Shown one piece after another: positions 26,221 through 34,684 of a stretch of 51,816 nt of DNA. Each line of letters starts with the position of its first letter. Within the stretch, counting starts at the first letter, position 1. Below the pieces are notes generated by a model. The model searched no databases. It was not told the origin of the DNA and saw nothing but the letters and a program-made list of their open reading frames with translations. The position numbers were made by a program, and so were the translations under genes. The DNA lies in NCBI GenBank assembly GCA_025351185.1, contig JANXWJ010000027.1, positions 1 through 51,816 of the forward strand, read 5' to 3'. Source of the stretch: Candidatus Nanopelagicales bacterium (GTDB lineage Bacteria; Actinomycetota; Actinomycetes; S36-B12; CAIYMF01).

Positions 26221-26226
26221 TAGGCT
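26221..26226 (+). promoter_or_regulatory. -10 hexamer of the femX-like gene
   Basis: TAGGCT 8 nt before GTG 26235, no ribosome site. Confidence 0.4.
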
Positions 26227-26234
26227 CGGGGATC

Positions 26235-27392
26235 GTGCCGTCCTCGCCTCTCGTCGTCCGTCGGATCACCCCCGACGAGCACCTCGCCCATGTCCGGGCG
26301 CGGTCGCACGACTCGGCGATCTCGTTCCTCCAGGTGCCGAGCTGGGCGGGAGCCAAGGCCGAGTGGTCGCACGCCTCGCTCGGGTGGTTCGACGGTGATG
26401 TGCTCGTCGGCGCCGGCCTCGTGCTGCTGCGCCAGGTGCCCCGGGTCAAGCGCTTCCTCGCCTATCTCCCCGAGGGTCCCGACATCGACTGGACCGGCGC
26501 GGGAGACGCGTCCGGCCCAGGTCGCGACCTCGCCGACTGGCTCGACCCGATGGTGCTGCACCTGCGCGCCATCGGGGCGTTCGCGGTCAAGATGGGCCCG
26601 TTGGTCGGCGTCCGCCGGTGGCACTCCGACACCCTCAAGGCGGCGATCGCCGAGGGCACCGCGATGCGCCTGCGCGACGTCGAGCCCGACGAGTCGTGGC
26701 CCGAGGCGCTGGCGGTGGGCGAGCGGCTGTGCGAGCTCGGGTGGACCCAGAAGGCCGACACGGGCGCAGGGTTCGGCGACGTGCAGCCGCGCTATGTCTT
26801 CCAGGTGCCCTTGACCGGCCGCAGCGAGGCCGACCTGTTGAGCGGGTTCAACCAGCTCTGGCGCCGCAACATCAAGAAGGCCGAGAAGGCCGGCGTCGAG
26901 GTCGTGCACGGCGGCTATGACGACCTGCCCGCGTTCCACGAGGTCTACGTCGAGACCGCCGAGCGCGATGGCTTCACGGCGCGAGGCCTGGCGTACTTCC
27001 AGCGCATGTGGCGGGCGATGGAGACCGAGGATCCCGGCCGCATCACGCTCTATCTGGCCAAGCACGAGGGCCGGGTGCTCGCCGCGACCACGCTCGTCCG
27101 CGTCGGCACCCACTCGTGGTATTCCTACGGCGCCTCGTCCAACGCGGGTCGCGACGTACGCCCGTCGAACGCGATCCAGTGGGCGATGATCCGCGACTCG
27201 CTCGAGGGCGGGTGCGACCTCTACGACATGCGCGGCATCAGCGACACCCTCGACCCCGACGACCACCTCTTCGGGCTCATCCAGTTCAAGCTCGGCACCG
27301 GCGGCTACGCCCAGGAATACCTCGGCGAGTGGGACCTGCGCCTGCGCCCCCTCATGGCCCGAGCCGTCGACGCCTACCTCAGCCGCCGCTGA
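26235..27392 (+). CDS. FemX/FemAB-like peptidoglycan-bridge aminoacyltransferase
   Basis: 385 residues; two GNAT-like halves. Late motifs LYLAKHEGRVLAATTLV, YSYGASS, PSNAIQWAMI and YDMRGIS are those of FemX/FemAB proteins, which transfer an amino acid from aminoacyl-tRNA to the peptide stem of lipid II. Bacteria of this group often have LL-diaminopimelate with a glycine bridge, which needs such an enzyme. The gene lies 23 nt before an alanine-racemase-like gene. A femX-type gene also occurs in this region in Streptomyces. Confidence 0.88.
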   Translation: MPSSPLVVRRITPDEHLAHVRARSHDSAISFLQVPSWAGAKAEWSHASLGWFDGDVLVGAGLVLLRQVPRVKRFLAYLPEGPDIDWTGAGDASGPGRDLADWLDPMVLHLRAIGAFAVKMGPLVGVRRWHSDTLKAAIAEGTAMRLRDVEPDESWPEALAVGERLCELGWTQKADTGAGFGDVQPRYVFQVPLTGRSEADLLSGFNQLWRRNIKKAEKAGVEVVHGGYDDLPAFHEVYVETAERDGFTARGLAYFQRMWRAMETEDPGRITLYLAKHEGRVLAATTLVRVGTHSWYSYGASSNAGRDVRPSNAIQWAMIRDSLEGGCDLYDMRGISDTLDPDDHLFGLIQFKLGTGGYAQEYLGEWDLRLRPLMARAVDAYLSRR

Positions 27393-27403
27393 CCCCTGCC
27401 CTC

Positions 27404-27409
27404 TAGGTT
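27404..27409 (+). promoter_or_regulatory. -10 hexamer of leaderless alanine-racemase-like mRNA
   Basis: TAGGTT, exactly 6 nt before ATG 27416. The gene therefore may have its own promoter besides read-through from femX. Confidence 0.5.
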
Positions 27410-27415
27410 GGGGGC

Positions 27416-28705
27416 ATGACGTTCTCGCTGTACGTCGACGGCTCACGGTGGCGTGCGCACACGGAGCAGGTTCGTGATGCGGTGCGCGCGGCGATCGGGT
27501 CGCGTACTCATGCCGACTCCCAGGATGCGCGGGCGCACGTGCACCTCGGGGATCTCGTGCCGGTCGCGAAGGGCAACGGCTACGGCGTGGGCAACGTGCG
27601 GCTCGCTGCCGAGGCGGCGCGGCTCGGGCTCACTCGCCTCGCCGTCGGCACCGTGTTCGAGGTGGCCGAGGTGGCAGCGGCCTACGACGGGGACATCCTC
27701 GTGCTCACGCCGTTCGACGCCCGCGACGCCGTCGCGGCGCGGGCATGGGTCGAGCTCGCGCACTCGGCCTACGACGACCGGATCATCCGCACGATCTCCT
27801 CGCGCAGCGGGTGGGACGCGCTGGCCGCCGGCCCTGGCCCGGTGCGCGTGGTGCTCGAGGCGCTCACCTCGATGGGACGCTTCGGCCTCACCGACACCGA
27901 GCTCGTCGACCTCCTCGCCGACGACACCGCCGTCGAGGCGCTCACCACCGGACGAGTACGCCTCGAGGGGCTCGCGCTGCACCTCCCCCTGGAGCAGCCG
28001 CACACCGACCACCGCGCCGTGCCCGGCGCCCGCTGGCACGACGCCGGCGTCGCGCCGGCGCCCCCCGCCGGTGCGACCGGGCGCGTGATCGAGGCGCACG
28101 CGTGGGCGCTCGGCTGGGTGCGTGCCGCCGCCGACCTCACCACCCGGCTCACCCAGCGCGGGGACGACGACGCGGTCACCGAGCTCACCTCCGCGGCAGC
28201 GCTCTGGGTCAGCCACCTCGACGACGCCGAGCTCCGCGCCCTGCGGGCTGCGCTGCCTGGGATCCCGCTCTACTCCCGCATCGGCACCCGCCTGTGGCTC
28301 GGTGACCGCAGCGCGCTGCAGACCCGCGGCACGGTGCTCGCGGTCCACGAGGTCGCCAAGGGCGAGGCGAGCGGCTACCGCCAGCGCCGGGCCGGGCGAG
28401 CGGGCGCCGTCGTCGTGGTCGGCGGGGGCACCGCGCACGGCGTCGCACTCGAGGCGCCCTCACCCGCGTCGTCCCTGCGTCAGCGCGCCGTCGCCGCCGG
28501 CACCGGTGTGCTCGATGCCGCGGGCCGGGCGCTGTCGCCTTTCCACATCGGCGGGGCGCCGCGCTGGTTCGCCGAGCCGCCACACATGCAGGTGTCGCTC
28601 GTCCGCATCCCGTCCGGAGTGCTGCTGCCTGCGGTCGGCGACGAGGTCGACGTCGACGTACGCATGACGACCGTGCACCCCGACAGGGTGCTCGGCCTCG
28701 ACTGA
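27416..28705 (+). CDS. Alanine-racemase-like PLP protein
   Basis: 429 residues, longer than ordinary alanine racemase (about 370). The N-terminal barrel has VPVAKGNGYG, where Lys52 would hold PLP as in the classic AKANAYG. GEASGYRQR near 320 resembles the GYADG block with the second catalytic Tyr, but neighbouring residues differ. Insertions occur around the middle of the barrel (RGDDDAVTELTSAAALW). It may racemise alanine or another amino acid, or have lost racemase activity. Being next to femX suggests a role in cell-wall peptide chemistry. Confidence 0.75.
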   Translation: MTFSLYVDGSRWRAHTEQVRDAVRAAIGSRTHADSQDARAHVHLGDLVPVAKGNGYGVGNVRLAAEAARLGLTRLAVGTVFEVAEVAAAYDGDILVLTPFDARDAVAARAWVELAHSAYDDRIIRTISSRSGWDALAAGPGPVRVVLEALTSMGRFGLTDTELVDLLADDTAVEALTTGRVRLEGLALHLPLEQPHTDHRAVPGARWHDAGVAPAPPAGATGRVIEAHAWALGWVRAAADLTTRLTQRGDDDAVTELTSAAALWVSHLDDAELRALRAALPGIPLYSRIGTRLWLGDRSALQTRGTVLAVHEVAKGEASGYRQRRAGRAGAVVVVGGGTAHGVALEAPSPASSLRQRAVAAGTGVLDAAGRALSPFHIGGAPRWFAEPPHMQVSLVRIPSGVLLPAVGDEVDVDVRMTTVHPDRVLGLD

Positions 28706-28869
28706 CACCGACGGGTAGTCCCTGCCCTCACCGGTCGTGTCGCCTCGCGTCGCGCGCGCCCCGCACGCTGGAATGACCCTCGAGCGCCCGACGCAGCAGA
28801 TCCGACGGGTCGGCGCGTCTAGGTGGCAGAGGTCGGTGCAGGTGCCGGTCGGTCGGGGGAGGTGGGTGC
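28706..28869. other. Intergenic region before the sigma factor gene
   Basis: 164 nt, no hairpin or promoter that I can assign with confidence. The ribosome site GGGAGGTGGG precedes GTG 28870. Confidence 0.4.
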
Positions 28870-29382
28870 GTGAGCTCGTCGCAGCCGTCGTTCGACGCGT
28901 TCGTGGCCGCCCGCGGGTCGGCGCTGCTGCGTCACGCCTACGTCCTCACCGGTGACCGCCACCTCGCCGAGGACCTCGTGCAGGAGGTGCTGACGCACCT
29001 CTACCGCCGCTGGGACAAGGTCGCCGCGACGACCTCACCCGAGGCCTACGTCAAGACCAGCGTGACGCGTCAGTTCCTCTCCTGGCGCAGGCGCCGGTCC
29101 TACGCCGAACGCCCCACGGATGCTGTGCCGGAACCCCGTGCAGCACAGGGAGACTCGAGCGACACCTCCGCCGGTGACGACGCCGTGTGGCGCCAGCTCG
29201 CCACCCTCCCCCACCGCCAGCGCGCGATCCTCGCGCTGCGGTTCTACGACGACCAGTCCGACGCCCAGATCGCCGAGATCCTCGGGATCAGCGCCTCCGC
29301 CGTACGCGCCCACGCCTCGCGCGGCATCACGACCCTGCGCGAGCAGCTGGCCGGCACCGACGTGTCAGGAGCGATGTCATGA
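28870..29382 (+). CDS. SigE-family ECF RNA polymerase sigma factor
   Basis: 170 residues. Region 2 spans about 8-70 (HAYVLTGDRHLAEDLVQEVL, then AYVKTSVTRQFLSWRRRR) and region 4 about 105-160 (LPHRQRAILALRFYDDQSDAQIAEILG with the DNA-recognition helix SASAVRAHASRGI). The form is that of the actinobacterial SigE-like subgroup that travels with a membrane partner gene. A strong ribosome site precedes GTG 28870. The downstream gene starts within its stop (ATGA). Confidence 0.9.
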   Translation: MSSSQPSFDAFVAARGSALLRHAYVLTGDRHLAEDLVQEVLTHLYRRWDKVAATTSPEAYVKTSVTRQFLSWRRRRSYAERPTDAVPEPRAAQGDSSDTSAGDDAVWRQLATLPHRQRAILALRFYDDQSDAQIAEILGISASAVRAHASRGITTLREQLAGTDVSGAMS

Positions 29383-30608
29383 CCCACGATCTCGACGACG
29401 CGATCCGCGCGTCGCTGCGCCGCAACGCCGAAGCCGCGCCGACCATCGTCGACCTCGACGGAGTGCGCGACCGCGCCTCGGCCATCCGGCGCCGCAGGCT
29501 GCTCGACACCACGCTCGCCGTCGCCGCCACAGTCGTCGTCGCCCTCGGTGTCGGCGTGCTCGTCCGCGGCATCAGCAGCAACCAGACCCTCCCGCCTCCG
29601 GTGAACCCCCCGACGGCGACCGCCTGGCCCGCCGCGCTGCCCTGGATCGCCTACACGAACTTCGACGCCAACGCCCAGCCCTCCGGCGCCACCCGGATCC
29701 AGCTGCGGATCAACGGCACCGACCGCACCGTGCGTACCCCGCCCGGCAGCGGCCCCGTGACGGTCCTCGGCTGGTACGGCCCCGACCACCGGACCCTGGT
29801 GTGGGGAGAAGGTCAGCCCCCGTTCACCACGCAGCTGCTCTCCACTGTCACGGTCTCGGCCGACGGCAGCACGCTCAGCCCGGTGGCTCCGCTGCGGCTG
29901 CGCGGCCAGGCGCTCACTCCGGGCAGGGCCTTCGTCGGCGCCGACGGCGCTCTACGGCTCTGGATGCCCGACACGCTCGGGTCGGCGGCCTCACCGGCAA
30001 GCGTGATCACGATCAACGACAGCCTCGACGGAGCGTCGACGCCGTGGCGGGTCGGCCCGGGCGGTGCGGTCTTCGCGACCGCGACCGCCATCGGCAGGGT
30101 CACGGGGGACAGTCAGCTGTACGTCTCACGGTCCCCCTCCGACACGGTCGGCACTCGCGTCCCGGTCTGCGGCTCGCTGCGCGCGGTCTCCGTGAGCCCG
30201 GACGCCGGGGTCCTCGCCGTCGGGTGCAGCAACGCCCATGCCGAGCTCATCGACCTCGCCACCCTCAAGCGCACCCGCATCCCCGACATCCCGGAGGTCA
30301 CAGACCCGGGTTTTCTCCTCGGCCTCTGGTGGAGCCCTGACGGACGCCTGCACGCCACGACCAACCCCGGCACGGCCACCGCGCTCACCACCGACGCGTG
30401 GACGCTGTCCGGCGGTGCCTGGGCGCCGTCGACGACGCCTGGTGTGGTCACGCGCTTCTTCACCACCGGCGCGCCCACCGTGCGCCTCGAGCGACTGCCC
30501 ACCGACGGTGTCGCGGCCGACAACTCGGGTCGCCTCATCGTCGAGACCGACCCGCCCGTCGACCTCGGCCCGGCCGGCTCCTCGGTCGCCGTACGCCCGA
30601 CCGGTTGA
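29379..30608 (+). CDS. Membrane protein paired with the ECF sigma factor (putative anti-sigma factor)
   Basis: 409 residues from ATG 29379, overlapping the sigma gene stop by four bases. The cytoplasmic part of 40 residues (MTHDLDDAIRASLRRNAEAAPT) is short, one helix spans 41-63, and a 345-residue outside domain contains repeated strand blocks such as SPDAGVLAVGC and SPDGRLHATT, suggestive of a beta-propeller. Position and topology suggest it senses an external signal and holds the sigma factor; no HxxxCxxC zinc motif is seen. Confidence 0.7.
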   Translation: MTHDLDDAIRASLRRNAEAAPTIVDLDGVRDRASAIRRRRLLDTTLAVAATVVVALGVGVLVRGISSNQTLPPPVNPPTATAWPAALPWIAYTNFDANAQPSGATRIQLRINGTDRTVRTPPGSGPVTVLGWYGPDHRTLVWGEGQPPFTTQLLSTVTVSADGSTLSPVAPLRLRGQALTPGRAFVGADGALRLWMPDTLGSAASPASVITINDSLDGASTPWRVGPGGAVFATATAIGRVTGDSQLYVSRSPSDTVGTRVPVCGSLRAVSVSPDAGVLAVGCSNAHAELIDLATLKRTRIPDIPEVTDPGFLLGLWWSPDGRLHATTNPGTATALTTDAWTLSGGAWAPSTTPGVVTRFFTTGAPTVRLERLPTDGVAADNSGRLIVETDPPVDLGPAGSSVAVRPTG

Positions 30609-30645
30609 TCCGCGCGCCACCGGGAGCGCACGGTCCGACCGCTCC

Positions 30646-30706
30646 GCTCAGACTGATCGTGTGGCTGTCACCCGGCCAGGGAAACGACCACACGATCAGT
30701 CTGAGC
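30646..30706. repeat. Dispersed palindrome, copy 2 (bidirectional terminator)
   Basis: Arms 30646-30664 and 30688-30706 are identical to those at 12851/12893. The 23-nt loop differs internally but keeps CTGT at its start and ACGA at its end. Lies between convergent genes (stop 30608 and stop 30715). Confidence 0.85.
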
Positions 30707-30714
30707 AGCCGGGG

Positions 30715-32214
30715 TCAGGCGGTGGGGGCGGGCTCGAGGGGGGCGTTGTCGTAGGGCGGCTGATCGGGGCCTTCGCCTCGTAGGTGGCCGTCACCGTGCT
30801 CGTAGCCGTCCTCGACGCGTCGTGGCCAGCGCAGGGCGAACCGGTCGGGTGCTCCGTCGAGCACGCCGCCGCCCGGGTCGTCGGTGTTCTCCGGGTCGCC
30901 GTCACTGCGTACGGGGTCGTGCCAGGGGCGCAGGATGTCGCGCACGACCATCCCGGCGAAGTACGCCGTGGCCGCCACGTGGACGAGCACCGCCGCGACG
31001 TACCAGCCCTCGGGGAGGCCCTTGTTGTCGTTGCCGTACTGCTGGAGGAACCACCAGATCGCGGCGAAGTAGATGACCTCGCCGGTCTGCCAGATGAGGA
31101 AGTCGCGCCAGCGCGGCCGGGCCATCGCGGCGAGCGGGATCAGCCACAGGACGTACTGCGGTGAATAGACCTTGTTGGTGACGCAGAATGCCGCGACGAC
31201 GAGGAACGCGAGCTGCGCATAGCGCGGTCGCTGCTCGGCCGTCAGCGCGAGCAGCGCGATCCCGATGCAGAGGACGAGCAGCAGACCGGTCGCGACCACG
31301 TTGAGCGAGGCGGCGGGGATCGGCCTGTCGGCGACCTGCAGGACGTACCAGATCGAGCCCCAGTCGGCGCCGCGCGTGGAGGAGAACGTGTAGAACTCCG
31401 ACCACCCCGCGTGGTTGCCGAGGTAGACCGGCACGTTGACCAGCAGCCATGCACCCACCACCGCACCGGTCGTGATCGCGAACGCGCGCAGACGACCGCT
31501 GCGCAGGCACAGGATCAGGAGGGGACCCAGCAGCAGCACCGGGTAGAACTTCGCGGCGATCGCCAGGCCGAGCAGCACGCCGCTCCAGCCGAGCTTGGAG
31601 CGCGACCACGCGAGCATCGAGCCGGCTGTCAGCGCGACCGCGAGGAGGTCCCAGTTGATGAGCGAGCCGAGGATCACGCCAGGTGCGAGCGCCACCATCG
31701 CGGCGTCCCACGGGCGTCGACGCACGGTGAGCGCGGTGGCGACCACCGTGGCGAGCAGGCACCCGAAGAGCAGCAGGGCGTTCCAGTCGAAGAACAGCAG
31801 CGAGCGGTCCGACGCCGAACCGGTGTGCCCGGTCAGCATCGACGCGATCTGCATGAACGCGCCGGTGAGCACCGGATACTCCAGCGCCGGACCCTGGCCG
31901 CCGCCGGTCTGGAAGTACGGCAGCCAGCCGTCGGCGAAGCCGCGCAGCTCATAGAGGTAGGGGATGTCGGAGTAGCAGAGCTTCGTATAGCGGGCGTCAC
32001 CGCCAAAGCCCTCCGCGTGGCACGGCATCTTGAGGAGATAGCCGAGCACGAACGCCAGCGTCGCCAGCAGCACGAGCACCCGCAGCGGCGTCCAGAAGCC
32101 GACGAAGCGACCACGGTGCCCGCCCGAGGGCCCGCCGATCCGCTCGGTGACGGCATAGACGACGGGGTCGCTGTCGGCGGGCAGCACGACGTCGTTCTCG
32201 GACATGGAGGTCAT
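30715..32214 (-). CDS. Polytopic glycosyltransferase (GT87/mannosyltransferase-like)
   Basis: 499 residues from ATG 32214; an in-frame ATG at 32205 is possible. About eleven helices. After the first helix a large loop holds GDARYTKLCYSDIPYLYE, then EYPVLTGAFM, NWDLLAVAL, KFYPVLLLGPLL and NKVYSPQYVLWLIPL. These fit polyprenyl-phosphate-mannose-dependent GT-C enzymes (GT87/DUF2029). The M. tuberculosis gene at the same place is of this type. The product is likely a lipoglycan or cell-wall mannose unit. An ECF-type promoter ends 10 nt before the ATG. Confidence 0.82.
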   Translation of the reverse strand: MTSMSENDVVLPADSDPVVYAVTERIGGPSGGHRGRFVGFWTPLRVLVLLATLAFVLGYLLKMPCHAEGFGGDARYTKLCYSDIPYLYELRGFADGWLPYFQTGGGQGPALEYPVLTGAFMQIASMLTGHTGSASDRSLLFFDWNALLLFGCLLATVVATALTVRRRPWDAAMVALAPGVILGSLINWDLLAVALTAGSMLAWSRSKLGWSGVLLGLAIAAKFYPVLLLGPLLILCLRSGRLRAFAITTGAVVGAWLLVNVPVYLGNHAGWSEFYTFSSTRGADWGSIWYVLQVADRPIPAASLNVVATGLLLVLCIGIALLALTAEQRPRYAQLAFLVVAAFCVTNKVYSPQYVLWLIPLAAMARPRWRDFLIWQTGEVIYFAAIWWFLQQYGNDNKGLPEGWYVAAVLVHVAATAYFAGMVVRDILRPWHDPVRSDGDPENTDDPGGGVLDGAPDRFALRWPRRVEDGYEHGDGHLRGEGPDQPPYDNAPLEPAPTA

Positions 32215-32224
32215 CGTGCCGTAC

Positions 32225-32251
32225 GACGCACGGCACCCCGCGCACGGTTCC
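32225..32251 (-). promoter_or_regulatory. ECF-sigma-type promoter of the glycosyltransferase gene
   Basis: On the minus strand GGAACC (32246-32251), 17 nt, CGTC (32225-32228). Transcription would begin next to ATG 32214, giving a nearly leaderless mRNA. Confidence 0.6.
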
Positions 32252-32266
32252 CCCGGCCCGCGAGTC

Positions 32267-32316
32267 ACAGGCCGAACGGTCGTTGAGCGGATGTCGTGAG
32301 CGACCATTCGGCCTGT
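32267..32316 (-). terminator. Palindrome after the class A PBP gene
   Basis: 16-bp arms (32267-32282, 32301-32316) with one mismatch, which is a G-U pair on the minus-strand RNA; 18-nt loop. Separates the PBP gene from the glycosyltransferase promoter. Confidence 0.7.
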
Positions 32317-32352
32317 TACTCGGGGCCTCAGGGCGCGGCTGTGCCGGTCCGG

Positions 32353-34425
32353 CTAGGGGGACGCGGCGACGCTCGCACTGACCGTCGGGGTCGGGGTGTC
32401 GCTCGGCGTGGGCGTCGCCGTGGGTGTCGGGGTGTCGCTGGGCGTCGGGGTCGGCGAGCTCGAGGGCGAGACCGTGGGAGCCACGCTCGGGGTGGGCGTC
32501 GGGCTGACCGTCGGCGACAGGCTCGGGCTCGGTGACGCGGTCGGGAGGTTGCTCGGCTCGACGAACTGCTGGACCGGCGATCCTTTGAGCGCGCCCTTCA
32601 TGAACGCCGTCCAGATCCGTGCGGGGAACGACCCTCCGGTGACGGTCGAGAGGCCGCCGACACCGGACAACGTCATGGGCAGACCGTCGGGGCCGTCCTT
32701 GACGAGCATGACCGCGGCCGCCAGGTCAGGGGTGTAGCCGGCGAAGAGCGCCGACTTGTTGTCGTTGGTGGTGCCGGTCTTTCCCGCGGCCGGGCGGCCC
32801 AGGCTCAGCGCCGTCTTTCCGGTGCCGTCAGTGACGACCTTGCGCAGGGCGTAGTTGACGGTGTCGGCGGTGTCGACCGAATAGGCCTGCTTCGGCGTCG
32901 GGTCGAGGGCGAACAGGATCCCGCCGTTGCCGCCGCGCACCTCCTTGAGCACGGTCGGGTTGACCTGCTGACCGCGCGCGGCGAACGTCGCGTAGGCATC
33001 GGCGAGGTCGATCACGTGCGGCGAGGAGACACCGAGCGCGACCGTGCGCACGACCGGGGTGAGCGCCGGGGTGTCGGCCGGGATGCCGGCCCGGATCGCG
33101 GAGTCGACCACGGTGTCGTAGCCGACCTCCTTCGACAGGGCGACGTAGACGGAGTTGACCGACTTCTCGGTGCCCTTGAGCAGCGAGATCTGACCGAGCG
33201 ACTCGTCGCCGTAGTTGGTCACCTTGTAGCCATCGATGGAGACGCCGTTGTTGCCGTTCCACATCGAGTCGAGGCTGATGCCCTTCTCGATGCCGGCCGC
33301 GAGGGCGAAGGGCTTGAACGTCGAGCCGGCCTGACCGAGCGCCTGCGTCGCGTTGTTGATCGAGTTGGTGAGGAAGTCCGGTCCGCCGTACATCGCGATG
33401 ACTTCGCCGGTGCCGGGGCGCACGGCCGCGAGACCGATGCGCAATCCCTTCGCGCCCTTGACCGGGCCCTCGTTCTTGATCGCGTCGACGGCTGACTGCT
33501 GTGCCTTCTGGTCGAACGTCGAGATGACGCGGAGACCGCCGCTGCCGATGTCGTCCTCGCTGATCCCCTTCTGCAGCAACGCATTGCGGACTGCATCGAG
33601 GAGATAGCCGTTGGTGCCCGCGTATCGGTTGACCGGCTTCTTCGGCGCGAACGCGGGGAACTTCGCTGCGGCCCGCTCGGCCGGTGTGATCCAGCCCTTC
33701 TCGACCATGCCGTCGAGCACGTAGGTCCAGCGGCCCTTGAGCTTGTCGAGGTGGGTGTCGGGGTTGTAGCCGCCGGGCGACCGGATGATCGAGGCGAGCG
33801 CGGCCGACTGTCCGAGCGTGAGCTTCTCGACGGGTACGCCGAAGTACTGCTGCGACGCGGTCTGGATGCCGTAGGCACCGCGGCCGAAGTAGATCGTGTT
33901 GAGGTAGTCGCCGAGGATCTCGTCCTTCGACACGCTCGTGTCGAGCTTCACCGCGAGGATGAGCTCGTTGAACTTGCGGCTCAGCGTGCGCTCCTGGGTG
34001 AGGAACGCGTTCTTGGCGTACTGCTGGGTGATGGTCGACCCGCCCTGCAGGTCACCGCCGGAGACGTTGTTCCAGATCGCGCGACCGACGCCCTTGGGCG
34101 AGAAGCCACCCTCGTCGTAGAACTCGCGGTCCTCCGCAGCGAGCACCGCGTGCTGGGTGAGGAGCGGCACCTGCTCGAGCGGGACGCTGATGCGGTTGGC
34201 ATCGCCGAGGCGACCGAGCTCGGTCCTGCCGTCGTTCCAGTAGACGATCGTGGTCTGCGCAGTGGCGACGTCGTTGGGCGCGGGCACGTCGGTGCGTGCG
34301 ACGAGGATGAAGAAGATGCCGACGAGCGAGACGACGCCGAGCACCGCGAGGGAGAGCAGCTGACGCCAGGAGGGCAGCCAGTGGCGCACACCCGTGCGTC
34401 CTCTACGGGGGTAGTCGATCCTCAC
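32353..34425 (-). CDS. ponA: Bifunctional class A penicillin-binding protein (PonA-like)
   Basis: 690 residues from GTG 34425 with GGAGG 8 nt upstream. One helix (about 24-43) anchors it outside. Glycosyltransferase GT51: AAEDREF with catalytic Glu98, and GGSTITQQ at 129-136. Transpeptidase: STFK (Ser368), SVN (422-424), KTG (549-551). It polymerises and cross-links peptidoglycan. The last 60 residues are Ser/Pro/Thr repeats (units such as TPTPSDTP), probably a cell-wall spacer. An ECF-type promoter precedes it. Confidence 0.95.
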   Translation of the reverse strand: MRIDYPRRGRTGVRHWLPSWRQLLSLAVLGVVSLVGIFFILVARTDVPAPNDVATAQTTIVYWNDGRTELGRLGDANRISVPLEQVPLLTQHAVLAAEDREFYDEGGFSPKGVGRAIWNNVSGGDLQGGSTITQQYAKNAFLTQERTLSRKFNELILAVKLDTSVSKDEILGDYLNTIYFGRGAYGIQTASQQYFGVPVEKLTLGQSAALASIIRSPGGYNPDTHLDKLKGRWTYVLDGMVEKGWITPAERAAAKFPAFAPKKPVNRYAGTNGYLLDAVRNALLQKGISEDDIGSGGLRVISTFDQKAQQSAVDAIKNEGPVKGAKGLRIGLAAVRPGTGEVIAMYGGPDFLTNSINNATQALGQAGSTFKPFALAAGIEKGISLDSMWNGNNGVSIDGYKVTNYGDESLGQISLLKGTEKSVNSVYVALSKEVGYDTVVDSAIRAGIPADTPALTPVVRTVALGVSSPHVIDLADAYATFAARGQQVNPTVLKEVRGGNGGILFALDPTPKQAYSVDTADTVNYALRKVVTDGTGKTALSLGRPAAGKTGTTNDNKSALFAGYTPDLAAAVMLVKDGPDGLPMTLSGVGGLSTVTGGSFPARIWTAFMKGALKGSPVQQFVEPSNLPTASPSPSLSPTVSPTPTPSVAPTVSPSSSPTPTPSDTPTPTATPTPSDTPTPTVSASVAASP

Positions 34426-34507
34426 GCGGTCATCCTCCGGGCATCTCGCCGCTGAGCGGCAGCAGTGCAGCGCCGAGGGTCCAGGCGGACACCTCGATCA
34501 GTGGTGC

Positions 34508-34534
34508 GACGTACGACGACAGTCCCAGGTTTCC
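34508..34534 (-). promoter_or_regulatory. ECF-sigma-type promoter of the PBP gene
   Basis: On the minus strand GGAAAC (34529-34534), 17 nt, CGTC (34508-34511), about 80 nt before GTG 34425. It lies in the 259-nt gap after the DUF5318 gene, otherwise without features. Confidence 0.6.
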
Positions 34535-34684
34535 TGCGCCACCTGAGAATCCGTGCGTTGTGGCCCTCATCTCATGCCCCACCCTCGGCGATCTCAACCG
34601 CGGCGCGGGATGTGACTGCCGTCTCCGGGAGCCGATGTGCGCGTGCTCGCGCCGCGTCGACAGCGCCGTTCGCCGACAGCGCCG

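Noticed and set aside
27416-28705. Calling the protein the housekeeping alanine racemase (alr)
   Set aside because: Length, insertions and altered active-site surroundings make this unsafe; only the PLP lysine region is clearly conserved.
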